Shown: piece after piece, positions 1 through 10,270 of the stretch
Layout: each line of letters opens with the position of its first letter
Numbering within the stretch: position 1 is the first letter of the stretch
Source: Microbacterium tenebrionis
GTDB taxonomy: Bacteria > Actinomycetota > Actinomycetes > Actinomycetales > Microbacteriaceae
Length of the DNA stretch: 38,614 bases
Assembly: GCF_903645325.1 (NCBI RefSeq)
Contig: NZ_CAHJXQ010000014.1
Span: 1-38,614, forward strand
Reading direction: 5' to 3'
Notes under the pieces: generated by a model
Databases searched by the model: none
Told to the model about the DNA's origin: nothing
Seen by the model: the letters and a program-made list of their open reading frames with translations, nothing else
Translations under genes and position numbers: made by a program

Positions 1-85
1 GCGCATACGTCGCGCAGCACCGCGCCGTCGCCGAGCTTCCGGACCATGTGCTCGGCGACGGCGCGGTGCTGCGCGACGTATGCGC
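1..85. repeat. Perfect 36-bp inverted repeat at the window edge
   Basis: Bases 1-36 are the exact reverse complement of bases 50-85, with a 13-base loop at 37-49. The repeat begins at base 1, as expected if the window starts at a contig end with a fold-back artefact. The hemH reading frame stays open through it, but the residues encoded by 1-36 come from an inverted copy of the gene and are probably not the true continuation of ferrochelatase. Confidence 0.9.
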
Positions 86-776
86 CGCCCTCGCCCCAGT
101 CGATATCGCGGGGGCCGGAGCGCTCGGCATCCGCCGTCGGGATGGAGTGCGTCGAGAAGAGGACGTGGATGTCGGATGCCGCGATGCCCTGCTCGAGGAA
201 CGACGCGACCGCCGCATCCACCCCTTCCTGGAAGGGAGCGACGAAACCGGGGTGATCGAAGAACAGCCGCACCTTGTCGGCGGTGACCCGGCCTTCGAGG
301 CCGGCATCCGTGATCGCCCGCGCGATGTCCTCACGGTACTGACGATCGCTGGAGTACGAACTGTAGGCGCTGGTGGCGAGCACGAGAAGAGTCTTGTGCC
401 CATCGTGCGCCGCTGCGGTGAAGGCGTCCTCGAGGTAGGGAGCCCAGTTGCGGTTGCCCCCGTAGACCGGCAGCTCGATGCCGCGCGAGGCGAGTTCGGC
501 CTCGAGCGCCGCCTTCAGCTGACGGTTCTGCTCGTTGATCGGGCTGACGCCCCCGAAGTGACGGTAGTGATGGGCGACCTCTTCGAGACGCTCGTCGGGA
601 ATGCCGCGGCCACGAGTCACATTGCGCAGGAACGGGATGACGTCGTCCTGGCCCTCCGGGCCGCCGAAGCTTGCGAGCACGAGAGCGTCGTAGTCGACCG
701 GGGTCTCGACGAACTCGGCGCCGGTGGCGGCGGCCGGCGAGGCGAATGGAACAGGACTCTGATCGGGAGCAGTCAC
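1..776 (-). CDS. hemH: Ferrochelatase (coproporphyrin ferrochelatase), C-terminus missing
   Basis: Inserts ferrous iron into the porphyrin ring late in haem synthesis; in actinobacteria the usual substrate is coproporphyrin III. The reverse strand reads ASFGGPEGQDDVIPFLRN near the N-terminus, then HYRHFGGVSPIN and STHSIP, which carries the conserved catalytic histidine of the family. About 258 codons are present; family members are usually 330-400 residues, so the C-terminal part lies beyond the left edge. The start is GTG at 776, six bases after a GAGGAT -10-like box at 783-788; an overlapping ATG reads straight into a stop. Codons below about position 37 fall in the inverted repeat and are suspect. 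The gene is divergent from pepN. Confidence 0.93.
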   Translation of the reverse strand, partial: MTAPDQSPVPFASPAAATGAEFVETPVDYDALVLASFGGPEGQDDVIPFLRNVTRGRGIPDERLEEVAHHYRHFGGVSPINEQNRQLKAALEAELASRGIELPVYGGNRNWAPYLEDAFTAAAHDGHKTLLVLATSAYSSYSSDRQYREDIARAITDAGLEGRVTADKVRLFFDHPGFVAPFQEGVDAAVASFLEQGIAASDIHVLFSTHSIPTADAERSGPRDIDWGEGGAYVAQHRAVAEHMVRKLGDGAVLRDVC

Positions 777-822
777 TGCTCCATCCTCGCATCTCCGCGC
801 GCGCCGCCGCGCAGTCCTGGCG

Positions 823-828
823 TAGGCT
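823..828 (+). promoter_or_regulatory. -10 box (TAGGCT) of pepN
   Basis: TAGGCT matches the actinobacterial TANNNT -10 element. Initiation would fall near 834-836, leaving a leader of about 65 bases before the pepN GTG. I see no clear -35 box. Confidence 0.4.
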
Positions 829-898
829 GTCATGGTTGCCGTCGGCGCCAGCAGCGTCGACCCGACGCGACACCCCCGAACCCTTGGGAGAAACAGCT

Positions 899-3457
899 GT
901 GCCTGGAGAGAACCTCACCCGTATCGAAGCGCAGGAGCGCCGCGAGCTCATCGAGACTCAGTCCTACGAGATCTCACTCGATCTGACCAAGGGCGCGGAG
1001 GTCTTCGGCTCGCGCAGCGTGGTCCGCTTCACCGCGAAGCCCGGCAGCTTCACCTTCATCGACCTGATCGCCCGCGACGTGCGCGAGATCTCGCTCAACG
1101 GCGAGCTGCTGGATCCCGCCGAGGTGTTCGCCGAGTCGCGCATCGCGCTGGCCGATCTGCACGCCGAGAACGTGCTCGTCGTCGACGCCGACTGCCTCTA
1201 CACCAACACGGGCGAGGGCCTGCACCGCTTCGTCGACCCGGTCGACGGCGAGGTCTACCTCTACTCGCAGTTCGAGGTGCCGGACTCGCGGCGCGTGTTC
1301 GCCGTCTTCGAGCAGCCCGATCTGAAGGCCACCTTCCAGTTCACGGTCACCGCGCCCGACACCTGGAAGGTCGTCTCGAACTCCCCCACGCCCGAGCCCA
1401 TCAACCACGACGAGAGCAGCACCGCGACCTGGGGCTTCGAGCCCACGCCGCGTATCTCGTCGTACATCACCGCGATCATCGCCGGCCCGTACGAGTCGAC
1501 GTTCTCCGAGCTGACCAGCGCCGATGGTCGCGTCATCCCGCTCGGCGTGTACGGCCGCAAGAGCCTGTGGGAGCACCTCGACGCCGACTACATCTTCGAC
1601 AAGACCCGCGAGGGCTTCGCGTACTACGAGGAGAAGTTCGGCGTTCCATACCCGTTCGCCAAGTACGACCAGCTCTTCGTGCCCGAGTTCAATGCGGGCG
1701 CCATGGAGAACGCCGGTGCGGTGACCTTCACCGAGACCTACGTGTTCCGCAGCAAGGTCACCGACGCTGTCAAGGAGCGCCGCGTCGTCACGATCCTGCA
1801 CGAGCTCGCGCACATGTGGTTCGGCGACCTCGTCACCATGAAGTGGTGGAACGACCTCTGGCTGAACGAGTCGTTCGCGGAGTGGGCGTCGACGATCGCC
1901 ACGGCTGAGGCCACCGAGTGGACCGAGGCGTGGACGACGTTCAACGCGATGGAGAAGACCTGGGCGTACCGCCAGGATCAGCTCCCCTCCACCCACCCCA
2001 TCACGGCCGAGATCAACGATCTCGAAGACGTGCAGGTGAACTTCGACGGCATCACGTACGCCAAGGGCGGATCCGTCCTCAAGCAGCTCGCCGCCTGGGT
2101 CGGCATCGACGCGTTCTTCGCCGGCGTCGGCCAGTACTTCCAGAAGCACGCCTGGGGCAACACCGAGCTCAGCGATCTGCTCACCGAGCTCGAGGCCACC
2201 AGCGGACGCGAGCTGACGACCTGGTCGAAGAAGTGGCTCGAGACCGCCGGCGTCAACACCCTCTCTCCCGTCATCGCCGACGACGCCGACGGCGTGATCT
2301 CGCGCTTCGCGATCACGCAGACCGCGCCGGCGGACTACCCCACCATCCGACCGCACCGCCTGGGCATCGGCTTCTACAACCTGGACGGCGGCGCGCTCAC
2401 CCGCACGCACTATGTCGAGATCGACGTCGACGGCGACCGCACCGAGGTGCCGGAGCTGCAGGGCCTGAAGCGCCCGGACCTCGTCCTGCTCAATGACAAC
2501 GACCTCGCCTACGCGAAGATCCGACTCGACGAGCGCTCGCTCGAGACCGCGATCGCGCACCTCGCTGACGTCTCCGACCCGCTCGCCCGCTCGCTCGTCT
2601 GGGGCGCCGCCTGGGACCAGACCCGCGACGCCGAGAGCGCGGCATCCGACTACATCGACCTCGTCCTGGGCAACATCGGCCGCGAGACCGAGTCGACCAC
2701 GGTCCGCACCACCCTCGCCCAGCTGCGCACGGCCGCGAACCTGTACGTCGCCCCCGCGGCCCGCGACGCCGCACGTGCGAAGATCGCGGACGGCCTGTGG
2801 GATCTCGCCCAGGGCGCGCAGGCCGGCAGCGACAGCCAGCTGCAGTTCGTCACCGCGTTCGCCTCGTCCCTCGTCAGCGCCGAGCACGTCGGCATCGTCG
2901 GACGCCTGCGCTCAGGCGAGGAGACGCTGCCCGGCCTCGAGATCGACACCGACCTGTCATGGCAGCTGCTCGTCGGTCTCGCGTCCGTCGGAGCGACGGA
3001 CGCGGCAGCCATCGACGCCGCACTCGCAGCTGACAACACCTCGAAGGGCGCCGAATTCGCCGCCCAGGCCAGGGCCGCGCTCCCCACGGCCGAGGACAAG
3101 CGCACGGCATGGGCATCGCTGGTCGACAACGCCGACCTCGCGAACACGATCGTCCGCTCCGCCGCGCTCGGCTTCGTGCACCCGAACAGCACCGAGGTCC
3201 TCCGCGAATTCGTGCAGCCCTACTTCGACATGCTCGTGCCGGTCTGGGAATCGCGCACCTATCAGATCGCGAACTACCTGATCGTCGGCCTGTACCCCAC
3301 GCCCCTCGCGAACACCGAGCTGCGCGATGCGACCCGCGCGTGGCTGTCGGCGAACAGCGACGCGGCTCCGGCGCTGCGGCGCCTGGTCAGCGAGGGTCTC
3401 GCAGACGTCGAGCGCGCGCTGTCGGCACAGGCACGGGATGCCGAGGAAGCGTCCTGA
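899..3457 (+). CDS. pepN: Aminopeptidase N (M1 family zinc metallopeptidase)
   Basis: Cytoplasmic zinc aminopeptidase removing N-terminal residues from peptides during protein turnover. The 852-residue product matches the usual size of actinobacterial PepN. It shows the substrate-anchoring GAMEN motif at residues 267-271 and the zinc site HELAH at 301-305, with the third ligand E324 in WLNESFAEW, the full M1 signature. A C-terminal helical ERAP1-like domain follows. The start chosen is GTG at 899 because GGGAG lies 9 bases upstream and the protein aligns from there; the frame is open back to 671, but that extension is arginine-rich and has no family resemblance. The stop is at 3455-3457, just before the mscS promoter. 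Confidence 0.97.
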   Translation: MPGENLTRIEAQERRELIETQSYEISLDLTKGAEVFGSRSVVRFTAKPGSFTFIDLIARDVREISLNGELLDPAEVFAESRIALADLHAENVLVVDADCLYTNTGEGLHRFVDPVDGEVYLYSQFEVPDSRRVFAVFEQPDLKATFQFTVTAPDTWKVVSNSPTPEPINHDESSTATWGFEPTPRISSYITAIIAGPYESTFSELTSADGRVIPLGVYGRKSLWEHLDADYIFDKTREGFAYYEEKFGVPYPFAKYDQLFVPEFNAGAMENAGAVTFTETYVFRSKVTDAVKERRVVTILHELAHMWFGDLVTMKWWNDLWLNESFAEWASTIATAEATEWTEAWTTFNAMEKTWAYRQDQLPSTHPITAEINDLEDVQVNFDGITYAKGGSVLKQLAAWVGIDAFFAGVGQYFQKHAWGNTELSDLLTELEATSGRELTTWSKKWLETAGVNTLSPVIADDADGVISRFAITQTAPADYPTIRPHRLGIGFYNLDGGALTRTHYVEIDVDGDRTEVPELQGLKRPDLVLLNDNDLAYAKIRLDERSLETAIAHLADVSDPLARSLVWGAAWDQTRDAESAASDYIDLVLGNIGRETESTTVRTTLAQLRTAANLYVAPAARDAARAKIADGLWDLAQGAQAGSDSQLQFVTAFASSLVSAEHVGIVGRLRSGEETLPGLEIDTDLSWQLLVGLASVGATDAAAIDAALAADNTSKGAEFAAQARAALPTAEDKRTAWASLVDNADLANTIVRSAALGFVHPNSTEVLREFVQPYFDMLVPVWESRTYQIANYLIVGLYPTPLANTELRDATRAWLSANSDAAPALRRLVSEGLADVERALSAQARDAEEAS

Positions 3458-3483
3458 CTCAGGGTTCGCAGACCTCCGATCAG

Positions 3484-3489
3484 TAGGAT
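3484..3489 (+). promoter_or_regulatory. -10 box (TAGGAT) for a leaderless mscS transcript
   Basis: TAGGAT is followed by exactly six bases and then the GTG start at 3496, so transcription should begin at the start codon. The same geometry precedes many other genes in this window. Confidence 0.6.
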
Positions 3490-3495
3490 CGAAGG

Positions 3496-4577
3496 GTGTT
3501 GGACATCCCGTTTGAGACCGCGCCCGCACCTCAGCTGCCGTCGTGGCTGGTGGACTTCTGGTCACGCACGCTCGCCTGGCTCATCGAGGCCGGCGGGAAT
3601 CTGCTGAACGTCCTGCTGATCATCGTGATCTGCGTCGCGATCGCGTTCGCTCTGCGCTTCGTGATCCGCCGGGTCGTGCACCGCATCGTCGACAGCGCGA
3701 AGTCGAAGGCCAACGTCGAGGACACGCAGGCGCTGGAGCGCTCGCCGCTGTCGGACATGCGGCTCGTGCAGCGCACCCGGACGCTCGGGACCATCCTGCA
3801 GAACATCGTGAACGTCACGGTCGGCATCGTCGGCATCGTGCTGATCACCAACGCGCTCGCCCCGGACCTCGTCGGCTCGCTCACCCTGCTCACCGCAGCT
3901 CTGGGCGCCGGCCTCGGCTTCGGCGCCCAGAACATCGTCAAGGACGTGCTGAACGGGCTGTTCATCGTCGCGGAGGACCAGATCGGAATCGGCGACATGG
4001 TCGACATGGGCCTCGCCTCCGGCGTCGTCGAGTACGTCGCCGTCCGGATCACGCACGTGCGCGACGTCAACGGCACGCTCTGGTACGTCCGCAACGGCGA
4101 GGTCACCCGCATCGGCAACATGTCGCAGGGGTGGGCTCGTGCCATCGTCGACATCGGCGTCCCCGTCGACGCCGACGTCGCGGTCGTCGAGGAGGCGCTG
4201 CTGGAAGCCGCGCAGGGGCTCGCCAAGGACCCGAAGTGGCGCACCCGCATCATCGAGCGCCCCGAGGTCTGGGGTCTGGAGTCCATGGACGGAGATGCTC
4301 TCGTCATCCGCGTCGTCATGAAGACGCGGGCGACCGCGATGGACGACGTCGCGCACGAGCTGCGGATGCGCCTCAAGGACGCCGTCGAGAAGCTCGGCCT
4401 CGCCGTCCCCTCTCTGGCATCGGTCGTGCCCGAGGGCACCGCGGGCGCACGGCGTGTGCGCGGTGCGAACCCGCCCAAGACCCGCCCGAACGCCGTGACC
4501 GGTGTGCCTCCGGCTTGGGGCATCTGGCGCAAGAAGAACCCGAAGCAGCGCCGGAGCCGCCGGAGTCGAAGCCATGA
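3496..4577 (+). CDS. mscS: MscS-family mechanosensitive ion channel, frameshifted near the 3' end
   Basis: Small-conductance mechanosensitive channel of the inner membrane that opens on hypo-osmotic shock. Hydrophobic segments lie near residues 36-60 and 98-120, followed by the glycine/alanine-rich pore helix ([19 protein letters not shown]) and the cytoplasmic beta domain. The frame from GTG 3496 stays open to 5097, straight through the globin gene, which is implausible. Switching frame at 4540-4542 gives a tail ending [11 protein letters not shown] with TGA at 4575-4577, overlapping the globin ATG as ATGA. I therefore infer one missing base near 4540, probably in the CCC run, and a true product of about 360 residues. 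Confidence 0.88.
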
Positions 4578-5026
4578 CGTTCTACGACGAGGTCGGCGGG
4601 CAGGCGACCTTCGAGCGGATCGTCGACGTGTTCTATCGCGAGGTCGCCCTCGATCCCGTCCTGAAGCCGATGTACCCGGAAGAGGATCTCGGCCCCGCCG
4701 CCGAGCGGCTGACGATGTTCCTCGTGCAGTACTGGGGCGGACCTGCGACGTACGGCGAGCGGCGGGGGCATCCGCGGCTGCGCATGCGGCACATGCCGTT
4801 CCGTGTCGACCCCGACGCCCGGGACCGCTGGCTGCGCTGCATGCGCATCGCCGTGGACGAGGCCGAGCTCTCGCCGCTGCACGAGGCGACGCTCTGGGAC
4901 TACCTCGAGCGGGCCGCATATGCCATGGTGAACACCATGGAGCGGTCCGGGATCGGCCCTGCTCCCGCCGGGCGGCAGACGCTCGAGACACGAAGCAGCA
5001 GTCCGGATTCGACGGAGAACGCATGA
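4574..5026 (+). CDS. glbO: Group II truncated haemoglobin
   Basis: Small cytosolic haem protein of about 150 residues, the usual size for group II trHb, thought to handle oxygen or nitric oxide. Visible features are the N-terminal MTFYDEVGG with [12 protein letters not shown], the central QYWGGP stretch and RMRHMPF, whose histidine is in the position of the proximal haem ligand. The ATG overlaps the restored mscS stop (ATGA), and its own TGA overlaps the ATG of the next gene at 5023, suggesting a translationally coupled trio. A proline/serine-rich tail follows the globin fold. Confidence 0.93.
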   Translation: MTFYDEVGGQATFERIVDVFYREVALDPVLKPMYPEEDLGPAAERLTMFLVQYWGGPATYGERRGHPRLRMRHMPFRVDPDARDRWLRCMRIAVDEAELSPLHEATLWDYLERAAYAMVNTMERSGIGPAPAGRQTLETRSSSPDSTENA

Positions 5027-6397
5027 CGACCGCCCCCCCTGTCCACAGACGTCCTGGTCATCGGATGGGGGTTGTTGGGGCTCGTCGCGGCGGCTGAGGC
5101 GACCGCCGGCTGGGCCGAGCGCGGCGGCTACGGCGCGTTGGGGCCCGGCAACTCAGTGCCCCGGTTCCACATCACCTGGGGCACCGGACCCGGCATCGTC
5201 ACCCCCTTCGAGGAAGCCGCGCGACGCGCCGAGGATGCCGGGACGCTGACGATCCTCCCCCGGCACCGCGTCACCGAGCTGGTCATCGCGGACGGCGCCG
5301 TGGTGGGCGCTCGCGGCGACGTGCTCGCCGACAGCGCGACCGAACGGGGCGTGACGTCATCGCGCGATGCCGTCGGCGACTTCGAGATCACGGCGGGCGC
5401 GACGATCGTCGCCTCCGGCGGCATCGGCGGCAATCACGAGCTCGTCCGCTCGGCATGGCCGGAGCGGCTCGGCACCCCGCCCGCACACATGCTGTCGGGC
5501 GTGCCCTCGTATGTCGACGGCTCGATGCAGACGGTCTCCGCGGCAGCCGGCGCCCGCCTGATCAACGGCGACCGCATGGGGCACTACGTGGAGGGCATCC
5601 AGAACTGGAACCCGGTCTGGCCGATGCACGGCATCCGCATCCTGCCCGGCCCCTCGTCGCTGTGGCTGGACGCCACAGGTAGGCGCCTCCCCGTTCCGCT
5701 GTTCCCCGGCTTCGACACGCTCGGCACGCTCGAGCACCTGCGCACGACCGGCCACGACCACTCGTGGTTCGTCACGTCGCGGCAGATCGTCGAGAAGGAG
5801 TTCGCTCTCTCGGGCAGCGAGCAGAACCCCGACCTCACCGGCAGGGACGTGAAACTGCTGCTGAAGTCCCGCCTGGCGAAGGGACCGACCGGACCCGTTC
5901 AGGCGTTCCTGGACGAGGGGGCGGACTTCATCGTCGAGAACGACCTCGAGTCGCTGCTCGAGCAGATGCAGCGGCACGATGGCGGCGGCATCCTCGACAT
6001 CGACCAGGTGCGGCGGGAGATCATCGCGCGCGACCGTGAGATGGACAACGACTTCACGAAAGACGCCCAGATCGGGATGCTGCGGTCCATGCGCGGGTAC
6101 CGGGGCGACAAGCTCATCCGCACCGCGGCGCCGCACCGTCTGCAGGACCCGGGTGCCGGACCCATGATCGCCGTCAAGCTGCACGTGCTCACCCGCAAGT
6201 CGCTCGGAGGCATCAACACGGATCTGGCCGGTCGCGCCCTCGGCTCCGACGGCGCGGTCATCCCCGGGCTGTTCGCCGCGGGCGAGGCGAGCGGATTCGG
6301 CGGCGGCGGCGTGCACGGCTACCGCGCGCTCGAGGGCACCTTCCTCGGCGGATGCCTGTTCTCGGGGCGTCAGGCCGGCCGCGCCGCGGCGTGCTGA
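5023..6397 (+). pseudogene. FAD-binding dehydrogenase (fumarate reductase/KstD-like flavoprotein), damaged
   Basis: Flavoprotein resembling the roughly 560-residue actinobacterial FAD-binding dehydrogenases (Rv0785 type); the substrate is unknown. ATG 5023 overlaps the globin stop. The reading MTTAP must shift by one base inside a seven-C run (5033-5039) to continue as the nucleotide-binding strand TDVLVIGWGLLGLVAAAEATA. The sequence then jumps at about 5112 directly to GWAERGGYG, skipping the second Rossmann strand and roughly 100 residues that relatives have there. The remainder is intact to the C-terminal FAD motif GLFAAGEASGFGGGGVHGY. Without the shift the frame stops at 5097. Two independent lesions favour a real pseudogene, although the frameshift alone could be sequencing error. 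Confidence 0.85.
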
Positions 6398-6399
6398 GA

Positions 6400-7083
6400 C
6401 TACTGCCCGGTCGCGGGGCCGGTCGATGCGCCGGTGGGCCGCACAGCGGTCAGACCGCTGGCGACGGGACCGCGTGCCAGGACGTGACCGCGGCGGAATC
6501 CGAGCCGGGTCCACCGACCCGACCGCGTCACGGGCACCTGCTCCTCCCCCGAGATGAATCCGAAGGCGTGGGCTGCGAACGCGACGCCGCGCGGCAGTCC
6601 ACCGAGGTGCTCATCAGGCTCGCCCCAGATCGCCGCGCGCAGCGCGCGGACGGCCTCTTCACCGGAACCGGGGGCGGCGCCGCGTGCGACGGCGGAGATG
6701 CCCCACTGCGCCCGCTCGGCCACCGTGGCGGCGCTGACGGCTGCCGCGCGCTCCCAACCGCCGCGCGGGGGGGAGACTCCGGCCCAGGCCGGTGACCGCC
6801 CCGTCTCAGGCAGACGCAGCATCCGCTCGTCGTCGTCACGGGTGAGCTCGTCGACGACGATGTCGCATTCGAGCTCGGGGTCGGCATGCACGATGCGCAT
6901 CGCGAGGATCGTGGGCGTCTGGTCGAACAGTCCCTGCGGCGCGAGCGCCGCAGCGGTCAGCGCGAGAACACCGCCGCGCGCCTGCAGACGGACGCCATCA
7001 TCCGAGATCTGAGCTGCACGCCCGACGAAGGTGAGCACATCGCTCGCGGTTCCGGAATCGGCGAGGACGAGGCGTGGCTGCAC
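6400..7083 (-). CDS. Hypothetical protein, 227 residues
   Basis: I do not recognise this family. The product has no signal peptide, membrane segment or cysteine motif and is rich in alanine, arginine and glycine. Two globular stretches stand out: QISDDGVRLQARGGVLALTA, with an acidic part around ELECDIVVDELTRDDDER, and a C-terminal FAAHAFGFISGEEQV. The GTG start at 7083 is preceded by TAGTTT (7091-7096) seven bases upstream. The gene ends two bases from the convergent FAD dehydrogenase stop and is divergent from the thioesterase gene. Coding potential is judged from the codon pattern and consistent length. Confidence 0.75.
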   Translation of the reverse strand: MQPRLVLADSGTASDVLTFVGRAAQISDDGVRLQARGGVLALTAAALAPQGLFDQTPTILAMRIVHADPELECDIVVDELTRDDDERMLRLPETGRSPAWAGVSPPRGGWERAAAVSAATVAERAQWGISAVARGAAPGSGEEAVRALRAAIWGEPDEHLGGLPRGVAFAAHAFGFISGEEQVPVTRSGRWTRLGFRRGHVLARGPVASGLTAVRPTGASTGPATGQ

Positions 7084-7090
7084 ACGTTCC

Positions 7091-7112
7091 AAACTACCGG
7101 GTTCTCTACACT
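7091..7112. promoter_or_regulatory. Back-to-back -10 boxes for the 6400-7083 gene and tesB
   Basis: The minus-strand -10 box TAGTTT is at 7091-7096 and the plus-strand TACACT at 7107-7112. The predicted starts (about 7083 on minus, about 7119 on plus) are some 36 bases apart, so the two polymerase sites overlap and cannot both be fully occupied. Confidence 0.5.
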
Positions 7113-7148
7113 GGGAGGGTGCGATGGACGTCGCGGGGAGGAGCGCCG

Positions 7149-8036
7149 ATGAGCGCAGAGGCACAGGCTCGGGCATCCGTCGATCAACTCCTCGACGTGC
7201 TGGATCTGGATGCGAGTCGAGCAAGGACCACGGAGGACATCTTCACCGGCCGCTCGCACAGCATGCCGACCGGTCGCATCTACGGCGGCCAGGTGCTCGG
7301 GCAGTCGCTCCTCGCCGCCGAGCGCACGATGCCGCCCGACCGCGCCGCCCATTCGATGCACGGCTACTTCCTGCGCCCCGGCGACTCGGCGCAGGGCGTC
7401 ACGATCTCCGTCGATCGCATCCACGACGGCCGCTCCTTCTCGACGCGGCGCGCCCAGGCCTATCAGAACGGCGTGCCGATCTTCTCGATGATCGCCTCAT
7501 TCCAGGACGAGGCTCCGGGGCTCGAGCATGCGGCGCCGATGCCGACCGGCATGCCGGATCCTGAGGACCTGTTGCCTGATGAGGAACTCGTCGGCGGAGC
7601 AGGAGCGACGGCCCTGCGCATGCTCACCGAAAGGCCGGTCGACACGCGGCACGTCCAGTCCCCGATCTACCTCACCGCCGACGGGGAGCGCGCGGCGCAC
7701 CAGGCGGTGTGGATGCGGATGCGCGCCCCGATGCCCGATGATCAGCGGCTGCACAGGGCCGCTCTCGCGTACCTCAGCGACATGACGATCCAGGAGTCGA
7801 TCCTGCGTGCGCACGGCGTCGCATGGGTCACGCCCGGCCTGAAGGTCGCGAGCCTCGACCACGCCATGTGGTGGCACCGCCCGGTGCGCGTGGACGATTG
7901 GATGCTGTTCGTGCAGAAGTCCCCGAACGCACGAGGTGGCCGGGGGCTGGCGACAGGGCGCATCTACTCCCGCGAGGGAGTTCTCGCAGCCAGCGTGACG
8001 CAGGAGATCATGATCCGCGTTCCGGAAGCCGGCTGA
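7149..8036 (+). CDS. tesB: Acyl-CoA thioesterase II (TesB type, double hot-dog)
   Basis: Hydrolyses acyl-CoA to free fatty acid and CoA in the cytosol. The 295-residue product has both hot-dog halves: the first with MPTGRIYGGQVLGQSL and HSMHGYFLRPGD, the second with AYLSDMTIQES, KVASLDHAMWWH and the C-terminal ASVTQE. The aspartate of YLSDM and the glutamine of TQE fit the family's Asp/Gln/Thr catalytic set. ATG 7149 is chosen because GGGGAGGAG ends 5 bases before it. An in-frame GTG at 7119 sits six bases after TACACT and could be a leaderless alternative adding ten residues. Its 3' end is convergent with the small thioesterase. Confidence 0.93.
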   Translation: MSAEAQARASVDQLLDVLDLDASRARTTEDIFTGRSHSMPTGRIYGGQVLGQSLLAAERTMPPDRAAHSMHGYFLRPGDSAQGVTISVDRIHDGRSFSTRRAQAYQNGVPIFSMIASFQDEAPGLEHAAPMPTGMPDPEDLLPDEELVGGAGATALRMLTERPVDTRHVQSPIYLTADGERAAHQAVWMRMRAPMPDDQRLHRAALAYLSDMTIQESILRAHGVAWVTPGLKVASLDHAMWWHRPVRVDDWMLFVQKSPNARGGRGLATGRIYSREGVLAASVTQEIMIRVPEAG

Positions 8037-8039
8037 CCG

Positions 8040-8055
8040 CCGCCGCTATCGGCGG
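8040..8055. terminator. Short GC hairpin between convergent genes
   Basis: CCGCCG, a four-base loop (CTAT) and CGGCGG form a tight stem spanning the ends of tesB and the convergent thioesterase gene. There is no U-tract, so it is a weak candidate bidirectional terminator. Confidence 0.35.
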
Positions 8056-8532
8056 GGGGCGTAGACGATCGGCTCGCCGAGGTAGGGGTCCCACGCCTCG
8101 CGCATCTCGTCCGTCAGGCGCGTGGGCCGGGCGGACTGCGCGTCCACGAGGACGACGACAGCCGTCGAGCGGGCGTAGAGGACGCGTTCGGCGTTCGACG
8201 GGTCGTTGAACACCTCGTAGCAGACCTCGATGCTCGAGCCGCCGAGCTTGCCGAACCACATCTGCACCTCGAGCGGGTGCCGCTGGTAGGGCACCGGGGC
8301 GAAGTACTCGATCTCCTGCCGGGCGATCAGCGTGAGCACACCCTGATCGATACCGGATTCCAGGACCGCCGTCTCCGGAGCCTCCTCCCCAGGGCCCGCC
8401 TTCCAGAACGCCCTCACGCGCGCTTCCTCGAGGAGTTTGAGCATCGAGGCGTTGTTGACGTGGTTGAACGCGTCCAGGTCACCCCACCGCAGGTGGATGG
8501 GGATGTGCAGGCGGTTTCCTGCGTGCGCGGCG

Positions 8533-8540
<8 letters not shown>
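8046..8540 (-). CDS. Thioesterase of the 4HBT (single hot-dog) family
   Basis: A 164-residue acyl-CoA thioesterase-like protein. Near the N-terminus it has RWGDLDAFNHVNNA, where the aspartate and HVNN are the typical 4HBT active-site region, followed by EYFAPVPYQ and a sheet containing VCYEVFN. The substrate cannot be told; long-chain acyl-CoA is common for relatives. The GTG start at 8540 lies inside the last codons of ettA (8-base overlap), so it is probably translated by coupling from the ettA message. Confidence 0.9.
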
Positions 8541-10212
<1,672 letters not shown>

Positions 10213-10270
10213 CGAGAACCGCTCCTTCTGTCAGCGTCGAGAATCGACTCTCCAGCCTACCGGCTCCGCG

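Noticed and set aside
1..85. Hairpin telomere or replication-related palindrome
   Set aside because: It lies within the hemH coding sequence and starts at the window's first base; an assembly fold-back is simpler.
671..898. N-terminal extension of pepN upstream of GTG 899
   Set aside because: The extension overlaps hemH and is Arg/Ser-rich, unlike PepN; GTG 899 has a Shine-Dalgarno.
974..2887. 637-codon open frame antisense to pepN
   Set aside because: It is a GC-rich shadow of pepN: valine/arginine/glutamate-rich, no start signal, no family resemblance. Similar long antisense frames oppose ettA, gatA, ligA, fadD, glgX and glgB.
3496..5097. A 533-residue MscS fusion protein running through the globin gene
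   Set aside because: The part after 4542 is arginine-rich nonsense that overlaps a complete globin gene; a one-base shift gives a normal MscS end.
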